Below, piece after piece: positions 20,417 through 29,560 of a stretch of DNA of 64,000 bases (its first letter is position 1; every line of letters begins with the position of its first letter). Made by a program: the position numbers and the translations under genes. This DNA comes from JACNKV01 sp964388155. GTDB taxonomy: Bacteria > Fidelibacterota > Marinisomatia > Marinisomatales > JACNKV01. Below the pieces are notes generated by a model that saw only the letters and a list, made by a program, of their open reading frames with translations, had not been told where the DNA came from and made no database searches. The stretch spans positions 1 through 64,000 of the forward strand of contig CAYLYH010000002.1 of assembly GCA_964388155.1 (NCBI GenBank), written 5' to 3'.

Positions 20417-22543
20417 CTACCGAATCACAATAAATTTAATCATCCCCGTATCTTCATTAGAAAACTTTATTTCTTGGGTTTCGGTGTCATGCAATTCAGC
20501 TGTTACTCGTATATGTGCAATATATATTCCACTTACCAATACTTGTCGGTTCTTTGTGATTAGATTCCAAGTCTCATCGCCACTGCCATCCCGATGATAA
20601 ATGGTTTTAATAAGGTCCCCTCTTTCAGTATAAATATTGATATCACACTGTCCGGGGATATCCAAAAACATTATTTTATCACGTTCAGATGGATATTGTA
20701 ATCTAGTAGCTGAAAAGTGATAGGGATTTGGAACGACACGCACATCTTTAAAACTACTACCTGCTTGCCGTCTTAAATATGCAGGGGTGTTAGTCTTTGT
20801 AAAATACCTACTACTTTCTAATGGACCTCTAGGATTAAGAATCCCTTCCATATTTAATGAGCCATCGGTGAAAGAAGAGATATAATAGTAATACGAAAAT
20901 CCACGAATTGCTGACATATCTTCAAAATCATGTACATTAGGTGTGGCTTCATAAATCAACTCATAGGTGGTGTCAGGTTTTCCCGTCGCTCTATATAATC
21001 GATATCCGGCAAAGTTACTCTCATTTTGAGAAGGACTCTCTTGCCATGACAGGTAAATCCGATCACCACCTGATTGTACATTAAACATAATTGGTGGCTG
21101 CGGGGGTTTCGGAATATTAAATGCTGAATCATAATTTCGTTTTGCCCTACTAAATGTTAGGAGTATTGAATCCTTCCCTGTAAATACCCAACTTCGTTTA
21201 TACTGGTCTTTATCGCTGGTCGTCGTTTCATCTGGAAGAATAAATGGTCCATTGTCGTTTGGATCATCATAAGCTAACTTCCAACGTTCTCCCACAGATT
21301 TACATCGTTCACGGCTAATACCATTTATTCCCTCAGCCTCTACAATTGATATACTTTCACCATGAGCTAAATTAAATGGTCCGTATGTAATCATTACATT
21401 AGTACCTCCACCATCTGAATGTACCGTATAAGGATCTGGATTAGTTACATAGACTTCATCAAATCTCTCATTTCCACCTTTCCCAAGAAAGGGATTGCCA
21501 CTTAACATATCATAAAGGTTAATCATGCTTAACTCGTCCGATGGCCTAAGATCACCAACTCCAGGATATGTATCTCCGGCATGCCAACCCAAAAATACAG
21601 GCTGCATAGGGTCATCTGCTTTAATTGTACCACTTTGATCAACATGAATTACAACTGTACCCGCATGGTGCGGTGAAGTTAGCCTACCTTTTTCTGAAAG
21701 ATCCGGAGCACCAATATTATCGAAGGTATTTCTCCCGGCCTGTCCTGCCCAAGAGAAGCCGCATCTAAGCCATTCTACTATTGAATTTTCTTCAGTAATT
21801 GTCTCCAAATAATGCCGTAAGTAATTCTCCCCTCTTTTTGTTACCATTGAATGCTTTCCCCAGGATTGTCCATCTCCAATATTCCAAGTCCCCTCTCTTC
21901 CTCCACTATACCTGGTACCCCATCCAACACGAACTCCGCGCAATGAATCTGACAACTCTATTTCTTGATCCCAATCAGTATTCCCCGTGTTTGTAAATGT
22001 GAATACTTTTATAAAATAGTTATCATGATACTGCTGTGAGAACGCATAAATCTTTCTCTCCATTGTCAAACCCATAGAAGTATTAACAATATTGGTTATT
22101 AGACGATCAGAAGGCAAACTCAGATCAATTTCGTCAACATCCTTTGAATAAAGAGTCGAAATATCTTTCCCATCAACATAAACCGTCGGGGATTGAAATT
22201 TAGCCGTCTGCTTTAATTCCACAGGAAATAATCCACTGCCTACATAGTCCATTGCAAAATATAATCCATATTTACTCCAGTGATAATTTGTTTCGTCCGT
22301 AAAATCCTCGCAGGCAACCCACGATCGTTTAATCACCGAATTATCTTGAAAATTATAGTCAGCCGGCCATCGCAATCCTTCGTAATATGAATTATTCCAT
22401 GCTCGTTCCGATCCATAGGCGGAAAAGTGGCTCTGTAAAGAGCCAACTCTAATATACCGTTTTGATGTTTCATTAACCTGCCCGTTCAAGGATGAAAGAA
22501 CGCCTATCAACATTAGTATGTAAAGTCCTTTGTTAAAATTCAA
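20417..22543 (-). CDS. TonB-receptor partner protein with FN3 and T9SS-like C-terminal domain (copy 1)
   Basis: 708 residues, same architecture as the 15033-17180 protein: signal peptide (MNFNKGLYILMLIGVLSSLNG), N-terminal beta domain with EGLRWPADYNFQDN and SDRLITNIVNTSMGLTMERKIYAF, an FN3 domain (PPIMFNVQSGGDRIYLSWQ), and a C-terminal VRVVPNPYHF ... TERGDLIKTI ... SGIYIAHI ... KFIVIR domain. The start codon overlaps the last 11 bases of the upstream receptor gene, which argues for translational coupling and a working pair. Probably surface-exposed and involved in ligand capture; this is inferred from context. Confidence 0.75.
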   Translation of the reverse strand: MNFNKGLYILMLIGVLSSLNGQVNETSKRYIRVGSLQSHFSAYGSERAWNNSYYEGLRWPADYNFQDNSVIKRSWVACEDFTDETNYHWSKYGLYFAMDYVGSGLFPVELKQTAKFQSPTVYVDGKDISTLYSKDVDEIDLSLPSDRLITNIVNTSMGLTMERKIYAFSQQYHDNYFIKVFTFTNTGNTDWDQEIELSDSLRGVRVGWGTRYSGGREGTWNIGDGQSWGKHSMVTKRGENYLRHYLETITEENSIVEWLRCGFSWAGQAGRNTFDNIGAPDLSEKGRLTSPHHAGTVVIHVDQSGTIKADDPMQPVFLGWHAGDTYPGVGDLRPSDELSMINLYDMLSGNPFLGKGGNERFDEVYVTNPDPYTVHSDGGGTNVMITYGPFNLAHGESISIVEAEGINGISRERCKSVGERWKLAYDDPNDNGPFILPDETTTSDKDQYKRSWVFTGKDSILLTFSRAKRNYDSAFNIPKPPQPPIMFNVQSGGDRIYLSWQESPSQNESNFAGYRLYRATGKPDTTYELIYEATPNVHDFEDMSAIRGFSYYYYISSFTDGSLNMEGILNPRGPLESSRYFTKTNTPAYLRRQAGSSFKDVRVVPNPYHFSATRLQYPSERDKIMFLDIPGQCDINIYTERGDLIKTIYHRDGSGDETWNLITKNRQVLVSGIYIAHIRVTAELHDTETQEIKFSNEDTGMIKFIVIR

Positions 22544-25500
22544 TTTGAACTCCTATCGAAATATCTCTTGGATCAAGAAAAGTCAGACTTCTAAAGTTAG
22601 GCATATCAATATACGCTTTAGTTCTTAGTATTTCTTTATCTCTTCTTGTCGGATTATTCGGGTCAATTGGATTGTATGGAGTATACTCAACGTTAGGCAA
22701 TCGATAATCCCCAAGTCGATCATTGCCGCTCTCAGTTCCTTCTTCCCAAGACAGATGCAAGGATTCAATATAATCTACATAATCATAGTAATCAGAAAAT
22801 CCTGAGTAGCTCAGGAATCTCAGATTTAATACATTGTAGATATCAGCAAATATTTTTACCTTAATGTTTGACACGTTGATTGTTCTATCAATTCTTAAGT
22901 CTAGACCATACTTATCTTTCCACTGAACATTATCTCTAATTCCGGGTGTATTATCTGGATTATAAGTAGCAAAAGCGCCTGTTTTATAGTAACCTATTGT
23001 GCTAAATATCCAATTCGATAACGGATAGAATTCACTCAACACTTTTGGTCCAAAATTTACGGGAGTATAAAAACTAAGTTGAGTCCTGATATATGGCCTG
23101 GGGTTTGGTTTCTCCTGATAAATATTAGTTCTTTCGTACTCACTCTGAAGATTAGGGTCTTGAAAATATTTTAACAAACCAAAATATCCTGATGTTTTCA
23201 CCAAATATGTAAAATTCATAAATCCGGAGAACCATTTACCACGTGACTTAGAAAAAGAAAGTTCCAATCCGCGAATATCCTCGTAGTTATTATTGGACGC
23301 TTTCTTATATTGCACAGAATTATCTACATTCTGGTAATAAACCCACCCTGATTGATCGGTAACATCTTTATAATATGCAGTTATATTGACTAACAATGAA
23401 TTATTGAAACTTTTTGAGTATCCAACTTCGTAAGCGATTGTCCTTTCTAATGACATATCCGGGTTTCCCATATGAGTAACAAGACCGTTGGACTCTCTTT
23501 GTAATCTAAACCTATATGCAGAAGCCGGTTCAGAATAGAAATGACCATAGTTAAAATAAAGTTTTGAATCGTCTGTAATGGGATGTGAAATCCCGAGGCG
23601 TGGGCTTGCAGTTATCACAGATTTTGATTTAGTCTTTTCAACTTCCTCTTCAATATCATTGCCTAATCCTTGAGAATAATACTCATCATAAACATCTAAA
23701 GTATATATGTCAGCGTTGGCGGATGAAATTTCTGCGCGAACACCTATATTTGCAATAAACCCTTCGGTTTCTATTTTGTCTTGTATATATATTGCACCAC
23801 GATAAGGAGAAATATTATATACCAAACTTCTGTTCCAAGTAGACATAGAAGGATTTACAGTTGACGATTTTACATTATAATTATTTATAGTAAAACTTAA
23901 TCCTGACTTTAGCTGGTGCCGGTTGTTTATTTGGTTTACATAATCCAACCTTCCAAGTATAGTTGAGTTGACTGTTTTATCTCTACCAAGATTCATCCAC
24001 CCTCCAATACTCATTCCATCATAACCTGTCTCTCCATACCCCCAATATCCATAAGGTGCTTCATCTACAAAATAATTTGGAATTACTTCGTTGGTTTTAC
24101 TCGTGTCACGTTCTTCTATTTGATACGTGTTATACTGATTATTCATATACTGAAGAATAAACTCAAAATACTCATTAGGATTAAACATGTGGTTGATCTT
24201 CAATCCGAACATTTTACGGGAAATAGTTGTTGGAGAATAATAACCAGGCATGAATATAATACTGTTACCGGAGCTTCCATTGATGATATTTGCAACATCA
24301 TATGTTGACTCCAGTACCGAACCTGTTGGAGTTGTTTTCCATACATAGGGAGATACAGAATGCGTTTCCCCCAATAATGTAGTTATGTTTACTTTTGTTT
24401 GTTTTGACAAATGTGCGAGAAGTTTAAGACGTGTAGAATAGTCAATATTTCCATCCATTGATAACGGTATAACAAACATGTTTTCTTTATGATGATGGCT
24501 AAGAGAAAATCTAAGATTTTTATTCTGAACTCCAAGAAATACTGGTAACGGGCCACCAATTGTCGCATCAAAATATTGATCAGGTCTTTTTATTACTCCA
24601 TTTCTTCTATGTTGAAATTCAAATAATTTTTGTAAACCTTCAGGTGTTAAGTCATTATTTGGGCTATCATCATTCATTAGTATATATGATATTTCATTCC
24701 AACCCTCAAAAGCAGGATATTGTTTCTTCCTCTGCTCATCCCAACTTCCATTATCAGTACCAGTCCAACAGACATCGTTATCGAGATAGGGTCTTAAAAA
24801 ATACGAATTAGTATCATAAACTGAGGTATCAAAATGTTTTTGGGCAGGTGGACTATAATTCATCATAAACGATCCATGATACTCGGATAGGGAAGCATCA
24901 TCAGTTATTATGTTTATCACTCCGGAACGAATATTTCCATATTCAGCATTAAATCCACCAGTTTGAACTTGTACTTCTTTGACAGTACTCAGGCTAACAG
25001 ATGTATAAGGCTTGTTTGACCTCTCATCATTCAGTAAAAATCCATCCACCATAAATGCAGACTGCGATTCTGAGCTTCCTCTAATTTCCAACCCTTCAAT
25101 CCCTGCTTGTAACCCAATAACTTGAGAAATATCCGTTACCGGAAGAAACGCAATGTCATCCGACTCAATATTTAAGTAGCTGCCTGAAACACCCATATCT
25201 ACAATGTTTTTGTTAGCTTGAACGACAATTTCATCAAGCGTTAATACTTCGGTAGACATTTTAATATTTCCAACATCTGTAGTTTGATTAATATCAACTC
25301 TAACATTCCTCATTCTAACGCTTCCGTAACCAATCATAGATAATCGTAAATCATATGTACCGGGGGAAATATTAATTATTACAAAAGCGCCCTCCGAATC
25401 TGCTGAAGACCCCATCGATGAATTAACAATACTAATGTTTGTCCCTGGTAATCTTTCTCCTGTATCTTTATCACTAATCACACCGCGAACTTTTCCGGTA

Positions 25501-25586
25501 GTACCACCATAAATAAAACTAAGCAATAAAAAGACAAAAGATAGCATTTGGAGTCGAATTAATTTTAATTTAATTTGGCTGAACAT
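22533..25586 (-). CDS. TonB-dependent outer-membrane receptor (copy 1), first gene of the operon
   Basis: 1017 residues: signal peptide (about 1-28), carboxypeptidase-regulatory-like domain (GVISDKDTGERLPGTNISIVN ... LRLSMIGYGSV), plug (IRGSSESQSAFMVDGFLLND, VQTGGFNAEYGNIRSGVINII) and barrel ending in DISIGVQIEF. Paralogue of the 17195-20344 receptor throughout its length. It heads a leftward operon running to the terminator at 10675-10702, and faces the dacB-like gene across a 121-base divergent spacer that should hold both promoters. Ligand unknown; its surroundings suggest peptidoglycan fragments, peptides or a surface glycan. Confidence 0.88.
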   Translation of the reverse strand: MFSQIKLKLIRLQMLSFVFLLLSFIYGGTTGKVRGVISDKDTGERLPGTNISIVNSSMGSSADSEGAFVIINISPGTYDLRLSMIGYGSVRMRNVRVDINQTTDVGNIKMSTEVLTLDEIVVQANKNIVDMGVSGSYLNIESDDIAFLPVTDISQVIGLQAGIEGLEIRGSSESQSAFMVDGFLLNDERSNKPYTSVSLSTVKEVQVQTGGFNAEYGNIRSGVINIITDDASLSEYHGSFMMNYSPPAQKHFDTSVYDTNSYFLRPYLDNDVCWTGTDNGSWDEQRKKQYPAFEGWNEISYILMNDDSPNNDLTPEGLQKLFEFQHRRNGVIKRPDQYFDATIGGPLPVFLGVQNKNLRFSLSHHHKENMFVIPLSMDGNIDYSTRLKLLAHLSKQTKVNITTLLGETHSVSPYVWKTTPTGSVLESTYDVANIINGSSGNSIIFMPGYYSPTTISRKMFGLKINHMFNPNEYFEFILQYMNNQYNTYQIEERDTSKTNEVIPNYFVDEAPYGYWGYGETGYDGMSIGGWMNLGRDKTVNSTILGRLDYVNQINNRHQLKSGLSFTINNYNVKSSTVNPSMSTWNRSLVYNISPYRGAIYIQDKIETEGFIANIGVRAEISSANADIYTLDVYDEYYSQGLGNDIEEEVEKTKSKSVITASPRLGISHPITDDSKLYFNYGHFYSEPASAYRFRLQRESNGLVTHMGNPDMSLERTIAYEVGYSKSFNNSLLVNITAYYKDVTDQSGWVYYQNVDNSVQYKKASNNNYEDIRGLELSFSKSRGKWFSGFMNFTYLVKTSGYFGLLKYFQDPNLQSEYERTNIYQEKPNPRPYIRTQLSFYTPVNFGPKVLSEFYPLSNWIFSTIGYYKTGAFATYNPDNTPGIRDNVQWKDKYGLDLRIDRTINVSNIKVKIFADIYNVLNLRFLSYSGFSDYYDYVDYIESLHLSWEEGTESGNDRLGDYRLPNVEYTPYNPIDPNNPTRRDKEILRTKAYIDMPNFRSLTFLDPRDISIGVQIEF

Positions 25587-25707
25587 ATTTTATCATCAAA
25601 TGATGTAGTGAAGTTAATGAGAATTTTACATTCCGAATAAAACATTTTGGTAAATAATGGAATTAATTCAATAAATTCCCACAACAAAATCACACAATTT
25701 TTCACCA
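25587..25707. promoter_or_regulatory. Divergent intergenic region between TonB receptor and DD-peptidase genes
   Basis: AT-rich spacer that must carry the promoters of the long leftward operon and of the rightward peptidase gene. It contains a short palindrome TCATCAAATGATG near 25596. I see no match to the NagR-type operator found upstream of pta, and no confident -10/-35 pair. Confidence 0.35.
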
Positions 25708-27120
25708 TTGAATTTCTTAAACATACTTCGACTGTCGCTATCATTGCTTATTCTTTCGGGATGCAGTCAAATTCCGAATATTCATCAGACGGACGGTAGC
25801 CTACTTCTGATCAGGAATATTAATAAAGTGATCGAATCTTCAAAATTGCAGCCGAATCTTGGAATTAAAGTTGTTTCTCTTAATTCCGGAAAAACTCTTT
25901 ATTCACTTAATTCCGATCATCTGTTTACACCCGCCAGCAACAATAAACTTTATACGGCAGTTACTTCTCTGAAATTCTTATCACCTGACTTCCGTTTTTC
26001 TACGTCCGTTACCCATAAAAATAAAAATATCGCTATCATCGGAGGAGGAGATCCTGACCTAACCTTGAATCAGCTGGATACACTTGCCCAAGTCGTCAGT
26101 CATGCAACGACTCAAATCGATACGCTTTTTATAGATGATACGTATTTTGATTCCGTTCATTATGGCGAAGGCTGGATGTGGGATGAAGGGCATTGGTGGT
26201 ATGTCGCTCCTGTAAGCGCTCTTACAATAAATGATAATTGCATGGATTTTTACATTTCTCCCGGCGATATCGGCAAACCTGTCAATTACGAGATTTCACC
26301 GAATACCGATTTTATTTTGGTAACAAACAATTCCGTTACCGTTAATGATACCACCGGATTTGAAAAATTCTCCATTGATCGTGATTGGTTTAATCACACT
26401 AATAATTTTATAATTACCGGTTATCTCATGGATACAACCGCCACAGATACATTTTACCGCAATATAGAAAATCCTGCCCTTTATACCGGCACCGTCTTCA
26501 AAGAAATGCTTGAATCATACGACGTTACCATAAACACAATTGTAAAAGGTGTTATGTACGGCAAAACCCAAATTGGCACTGAAGTCAATTCTCCTCCGCT
26601 GATAGAATCGGTTACAAACCTGATGAAAGAAAGTGATAACCTTACCGCAGAGATGTTGGTAAAAACAATCGGACACGAATCTTCTGGCAGTCAGGGCAAC
26701 TGGATAAACGGACTTACCGCTGTAAAAAAGTTTCTCCAAAACGAAATCGGGATTGATACAACGATGTTAAGACTCGCCGACGGCTCTGGAGTTTCACGAT
26801 ACAATCTTTCCACGCCCAGCCAATTTATCAAATTACTAACTTATGCCTATCTATCACCGGATTTCAGGGATACGTTTATCTCTACACTACCGACCGGAGG
26901 CTGGGACGGAACTCTGAAGAACCGCCTGAAAACTGAGGTTGGAAAAAGAATTCATGCTAAAACCGGTACCCTCTCCGGGGTAAGCTGCCTGTCCGGATAT
27001 GCATTCCCACTGTCGGGTGAACCATTGGCATTTTCAATCATGATAAACGGCTATGTCGGTTCTGCCAAACCTTACCGTAAACTTCAAGATGATATTTGTA
27101 AAATACTCGTCACTCATTAA
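25708..27120 (+). CDS. dacB: D-Ala-D-Ala carboxypeptidase/endopeptidase (PBP4 family, S13), lipoprotein
   Basis: 470 residues. The N-terminus MNFLNILRLSLSLLILSGC is a lipoprotein signal (Cys 19), which supports the TTG start at 25708. All three penicillin-binding motifs are present: SxxK as S77-N-N-K80 in PASNNKLYT, SxN as S309-D-N311, and KTG at 418-420 in HAKTGTLSG. S13 enzymes remove terminal D-Ala and cut DD-crosslinks in peptidoglycan, in the periplasm. It is followed after 41 bases by an LD-carboxypeptidase gene, giving a peptide-trimming series on the same strand. Confidence 0.9.
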   Translation: MNFLNILRLSLSLLILSGCSQIPNIHQTDGSLLLIRNINKVIESSKLQPNLGIKVVSLNSGKTLYSLNSDHLFTPASNNKLYTAVTSLKFLSPDFRFSTSVTHKNKNIAIIGGGDPDLTLNQLDTLAQVVSHATTQIDTLFIDDTYFDSVHYGEGWMWDEGHWWYVAPVSALTINDNCMDFYISPGDIGKPVNYEISPNTDFILVTNNSVTVNDTTGFEKFSIDRDWFNHTNNFIITGYLMDTTATDTFYRNIENPALYTGTVFKEMLESYDVTINTIVKGVMYGKTQIGTEVNSPPLIESVTNLMKESDNLTAEMLVKTIGHESSGSQGNWINGLTAVKKFLQNEIGIDTTMLRLADGSGVSRYNLSTPSQFIKLLTYAYLSPDFRDTFISTLPTGGWDGTLKNRLKTEVGKRIHAKTGTLSGVSCLSGYAFPLSGEPLAFSIMINGYVGSAKPYRKLQDDICKILVTH

Positions 27121-27161
27121 CTCAAATTTTTTCCTCCTAATCATAATCTTAATCCAATAAC

Positions 27162-28091
27162 ATGATAAAACCTCCAAAACTCAAATCAAACGCCACCATC
27201 GGAATTATAAATCCTTCCTATTGGCTGGATGAAGAAAAGTTTAATCGAACAGCAAAAATATTCACCGACCGCGGATTTAACATTGCCCGCGGAAAATCAA
27301 CGTACTTAAAAAGTAATCTATTTGGCGGGACACCGGAAGATCGCGCTCAGGATATTATGGATATGTTTGTAAATCCTGATATTGATGCTATCATCTGCGC
27401 ACGCGGCGGTTACGGTGCTAATCGGGTACTTCCTCTTCTGAATTATGACGTGATCAAAGCCCATCCGAAAATATTCATGGGATACAGTGACATCACTGCA
27501 TTTAATACGTCGATTACGCAAAATACTGGATTAGTCACTTTCCACGGGCCAATGTTGGTCACCTTCAGTGATGGATATGTTGAGTACGATTTTTCGCATC
27601 TGATAAAAACATTATCGGGGAATTCACCTCACATCATATCATCGCCGAATGAACTCCCTGCCAAAATACTTAAATCCGGCATAGCTGAAGGACCGCTTTG
27701 GGGCGGGAATCTTTGCTTACTCCTGAATCGTCTGGGCACATTGGATCAATTGGACACGAATGGAGCAATCCTATTTATCGAAGATATCGGGGAAAAGTTA
27801 TACAGATTCGACCGGATGATGTATCACATGAAAACAGCAGGAATGTTCGAGAACATTAAAGGACTTATAATCGGTGAATTGGTTGCCATGGAAGACACTA
27901 ATCCACCGTTCGGAAAAACATCAAATGAAATTGTCATGGATGTTTGCGGAGATCTCGATATCCCGATTGTTACTAACTTCCCGTGCGGGCATGGTAAATA
28001 TCAGGCTACTATGCCGATATCAATTCCGGTTGAACTAAACACCAACGGAGAGTTACCAACATTAACACTTATGGAATCACCGGTAATCTAG
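27162..28091 (+). CDS. ldcA: LD-carboxypeptidase (S66, muramoyltetrapeptide carboxypeptidase), cytoplasmic
   Basis: 309 residues, usual family length, no signal peptide. S66 features: CARGGYGANRVLPLL, nucleophile Ser 109 in GYSDIT, GGNLCLLLNRLGT, catalytic Glu region FIEDIGE, and His in PCGHGKYQATMPI. In other bacteria it removes the terminal D-Ala from imported muropeptides so they can be recycled. A second S66 protein is encoded at 29561-30592, probably outside the cytoplasm. Together they indicate muropeptide use. Confident in family; the precise peptide is not known. Confidence 0.9.
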   Translation: MIKPPKLKSNATIGIINPSYWLDEEKFNRTAKIFTDRGFNIARGKSTYLKSNLFGGTPEDRAQDIMDMFVNPDIDAIICARGGYGANRVLPLLNYDVIKAHPKIFMGYSDITAFNTSITQNTGLVTFHGPMLVTFSDGYVEYDFSHLIKTLSGNSPHIISSPNELPAKILKSGIAEGPLWGGNLCLLLNRLGTLDQLDTNGAILFIEDIGEKLYRFDRMMYHMKTAGMFENIKGLIIGELVAMEDTNPPFGKTSNEIVMDVCGDLDIPIVTNFPCGHGKYQATMPISIPVELNTNGELPTLTLMESPVI

Positions 28092-28242
28092 TTGAAAGTA
28101 ATAAGTATAAAGTTCAAAGTAAATTGCGTGAATGGTGAACGATTACACCAACCCATCACAAGTAACCAATTTACCCCCGAAAAAATACGGGGTCATCACT
28201 ACGTTACGACAATAACCTATTTACAACTCACAAGGAGATATA

Positions 28243-28878
28243 ATGCTTAACTACATTTGGTTTGGATTGATGGCCATCGCATTGATCGTCGGTGCCATCA
28301 ACGGAACATTAACCGACGTTACTCAAGCCGCAATTGGATCTGCAAAGACAGCCGTTGATATTGCGTTAGGTCTAATCGGTATTATGGCGCTTTGGCTTGG
28401 CATTATGAAAATTGCCGAAGAAGGTGGTTTAATAAAAATACTTGCGCGAGCTATTCGACCTTTGGCAAGATTTCTTTTTCCGGAAGTACCGGATGGTCAT
28501 CCTGCTATCGGCGCTATAATGATGAATGTTACTGCCAACTGGCTCGGTCTGGGAAATGCCGCCACTCCGCTAGGGTTAAAAGCTATGGAGCAGCTGCAGT
28601 CACTAAATCCTACCAAAGATACTGCTACAAATTCACAAATCACATTTCTGGCAATAAACACTGCCAGTATCACATTTATTCCGATGACGATCATCGCTAT
28701 CCGTTCTGAGTTGGGTTCTGCCAATCCATTTGAGATTATCAGTACCGGTATATTTGCTTCAACGATGGCGTGTATTGCAGCTATTACTGCATCGAAATTA
28801 TTACAGCGATTACCCGGGAATAAAAAAAGCGACCCGATGTTACAAAATTTTGATGCAAAGGAGGTTAACAATGGATAA
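28243..28878 (+). CDS. spmA: SpmA-like nucleoside-recognition-domain membrane protein
   Basis: 211-residue multi-pass membrane protein with the Gate/nucleoside-recognition domain: GSAKTAVDIALGLIGIMALW, GGLIKILARAIRPL, LFPEVPDGHPAIGAIMMN and NWLGLGNAATPLGLKAM. Strong ribosome-binding site AAGGAGA 6 bases before the ATG. SpmA and SpmB are needed for spore-core dehydration in Bacillus and Clostridium but also occur in many non-spore-formers, often with a DD- or LD-peptidase gene nearby, as here. Its 3' end overlaps spmB by 8 bases. Transport role inferred from the fold. Confidence 0.85.
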   Translation: MLNYIWFGLMAIALIVGAINGTLTDVTQAAIGSAKTAVDIALGLIGIMALWLGIMKIAEEGGLIKILARAIRPLARFLFPEVPDGHPAIGAIMMNVTANWLGLGNAATPLGLKAMEQLQSLNPTKDTATNSQITFLAINTASITFIPMTIIAIRSELGSANPFEIISTGIFASTMACIAAITASKLLQRLPGNKKSDPMLQNFDAKEVNNG

Positions 28879-29416
28879 TCTGTTTACATCCATAATGCAA
28901 TCTATTTCCAATGGTGCTGTACCATTTATTCTGTTCGTTGTTATCACAATTGGGATGATCAAAAAGGTCAAAGTTTATGAAGTTTTTGTCGATGGCGCAA
29001 AAGAGGGTTTTGACGTTGCCATTCGCATTATACCCTATCTCGTAGCTATTTTGGTCGCCATCGGGATGTTTCGCGCTTCCGGTGCAATGGAATGGTTCGT
29101 CAAATTGATTTCCCCTGCAACAAATTTGATTGGCATGCCGGCTGAGACGCTTCCGGTTGCTCTGATGCGTCCCCTTTCCGGCAGTGGTTCTCTGGGCATT
29201 GTAACAGAACTTATCAATCAACATGGACCTGATTCCTTTATTGGCCGTCTATCTTCCACCTTCTTTGGTAGCACAGAAACAACATTCTATGTTCTTGCTG
29301 TCTATTTCGGTGCAGCCGGGATTCGTAAATCCCGCCACGCAGTTGCAGCAGGTTTGATTGGTGATGTGGTCGGCATTTTATCAGCAGTATTTATTTGTAG
29401 AGTTTTGTTCTTGTAA
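28871..29416 (+). CDS. spmB: SpmB-like nucleoside-recognition-domain membrane protein
   Basis: 182 residues from the ATG at 28871, which has a strong GGAGGTT ribosome-binding site within the end of spmA; an upstream in-frame ATG at 28730 lies inside spmA and is not used. Conserved blocks: VDGAKEGFDVAIRIIPYLVA, FRASGAMEWFV, MPAETLPVALMRPLSGSGSL and FGSTETTFYVLAVYFG. The overlap with spmA makes co-translation and a heteromeric membrane complex likely. Its substrate is unknown. Confidence 0.87.
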   Translation: MDNLFTSIMQSISNGAVPFILFVVITIGMIKKVKVYEVFVDGAKEGFDVAIRIIPYLVAILVAIGMFRASGAMEWFVKLISPATNLIGMPAETLPVALMRPLSGSGSLGIVTELINQHGPDSFIGRLSSTFFGSTETTFYVLAVYFGAAGIRKSRHAVAAGLIGDVVGILSAVFICRVLFL

Positions 29417-29443
29417 TTTTGAACTCCCGTTTATTAAATGAAG

Positions 29444-29478
29444 AATCCCCCTTATCAAAGGTGGGAGCAAGGGGGTTG
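29444..29478. repeat. GC-rich inverted repeat downstream of spmB
   Basis: Arms AATCCCCCTT and AAGGGGGTTG-side (29444-29453 and 29469-29478, nine of ten pairing) around a 15-base loop, in otherwise AT-rich DNA 28 bases after the spmB stop. It could act as a terminator (only a weak T run follows) or be a copy of a small dispersed palindrome. A frame reading into the following S66 gene starts just before it, which is one reason I place that gene's start further downstream. Confidence 0.5.
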
Positions 29479-29560
29479 TAAAAAGCACGAAATGAACACA
29501 AACCAACCTTATATATCTCCTGGAACTATTTTCAGCTTGTTAAATTACAATCCGAAACGA

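Noticed and set aside
15033..25586. Calling the partner proteins SusD homologues
   Set aside because: No lipobox, no tetratricopeptide-like helices; they are beta-rich with FN3 and a T9SS-like tail.
28175..28192. Possible terminator CCCCG-loop-CGGGG between ldcA and spmA
   Set aside because: Only five base pairs and no T run; too weak to call.
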